The notes beneath the pieces are model-generated. The model searched no databases, was not told where the DNA came from, and saw only the letters and a program-made list of their open reading frames with translations. The position numbers were made by a program, and so were the translations under genes. Positions 63,916 to 64,000 of a stretch of 64,000 nucleotides of DNA are shown here, one piece after another; positions within the stretch are counted from its first letter, which is position 1, and each line of letters opens with the position of its first letter. This DNA comes from Theocolax elegans (taxonomy: Eukaryota > Arthropoda > Insecta > Hymenoptera > Cerocephalidae): positions 23,206,735-23,270,734 of the forward strand of contig CM047430.1 in assembly GCA_026168455.1 (NCBI GenBank), in the 5' to 3' direction.

Positions 63916-63993
63916 TGTGACAGGTGTGAAATCACCTTGTCACAACTCCCCCCGCCAAACTGAAGTTACGCGGAGTCATAACTTCGGGGGGAA
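63916..63993. repeat. Two adjacent palindromes at the window end
   Basis: TGTGACAGGTG at 63916 pairs with CACCTTGTCACA ending at 63944. Immediately after, CCCCCC (63948-63953) plus GAAGTTA (63962-63968) pair with TAACTTCGGGGGG (63979-63991). Paired palindromes with a TGTGACA...TGTCACA outline recall an LTR end, but no coding region follows within the window to confirm it. Confidence 0.5.
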
Positions 63994-64000
63994 TTTGCAT

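Overview
This is a eukaryotic, insect-type stretch. The remains of Ty3/Gypsy LTR retrotransposons, a TTAA-flanked piggyBac-like non-autonomous element, and a Polinton/adintovirus-like DNA polymerase relic in AT-rich DNA suggest an arthropod; an ant or another hymenopteran is my guess, not something the sequence proves. No intact host gene can be recognised. All calls come from reading the sequence by eye; no alignment or database search was run.

Layout. 41-1341 (minus): broken family-B DNA polymerase. 1455-1680: a small terminal-inverted-repeat element and a tRNA-like sequence. 2079-54234: what I read as one large insertion of a minus-strand Gypsy LTR element, flanked by the 4-bp duplication ATAC (2075-2078 and 54235-54238). 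Its 5' LTR is 52712-54234. Gag, protease, RT/RNase H and integrase fragments run leftwards from 52610 to 46465. Its 3' LTR survives only as the part at 2079 to about 2766. Between the integrase C-terminus and the truncated 3' LTR lies a tandem array of about 43.6 kb (2863-46460).

The array is the dominant feature. It is built from roughly 19-20 bp monomers, each starting TTCGGGAT or a close variant. Three monomers make a unit of about 59 bp, and two such units make 117 bp (39 codons). Above that sit duplicated blocks of about 1.29, 5.3, 7.2, 8.6 and 12.2 kb spacing. Because 117 is divisible by 3, long repetitive open frames appear on both strands; I regard them as by-products. Roughly 15.5-27.6 kb of the array is riddled with single-base deletions, while 28-46 kb is nearly uniform.

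54239-57487 is AT-rich intergenic DNA holding a foldback hairpin, two tRNA-like Pol III-type sequences, a 121-bp tandem repeat, a possible minus-strand first exon and a long inverted repeat. A second, plus-strand Gypsy element was inserted into that inverted repeat. It has a 740-bp LTR (57488-58227), a primer-binding site, a leader with a 42-bp repeat, gag (58941-62109, broken) and protease (to 62789), and then stops before RT. Its gag is split by a 1,067-bp TTAA-flanked element (59583-60649).

62790-64000 is different in character: GC-richer, with plausible splice sites on both strands. It may be a divergent promoter with the first exons of an unidentified plus-strand gene (63200-63778).
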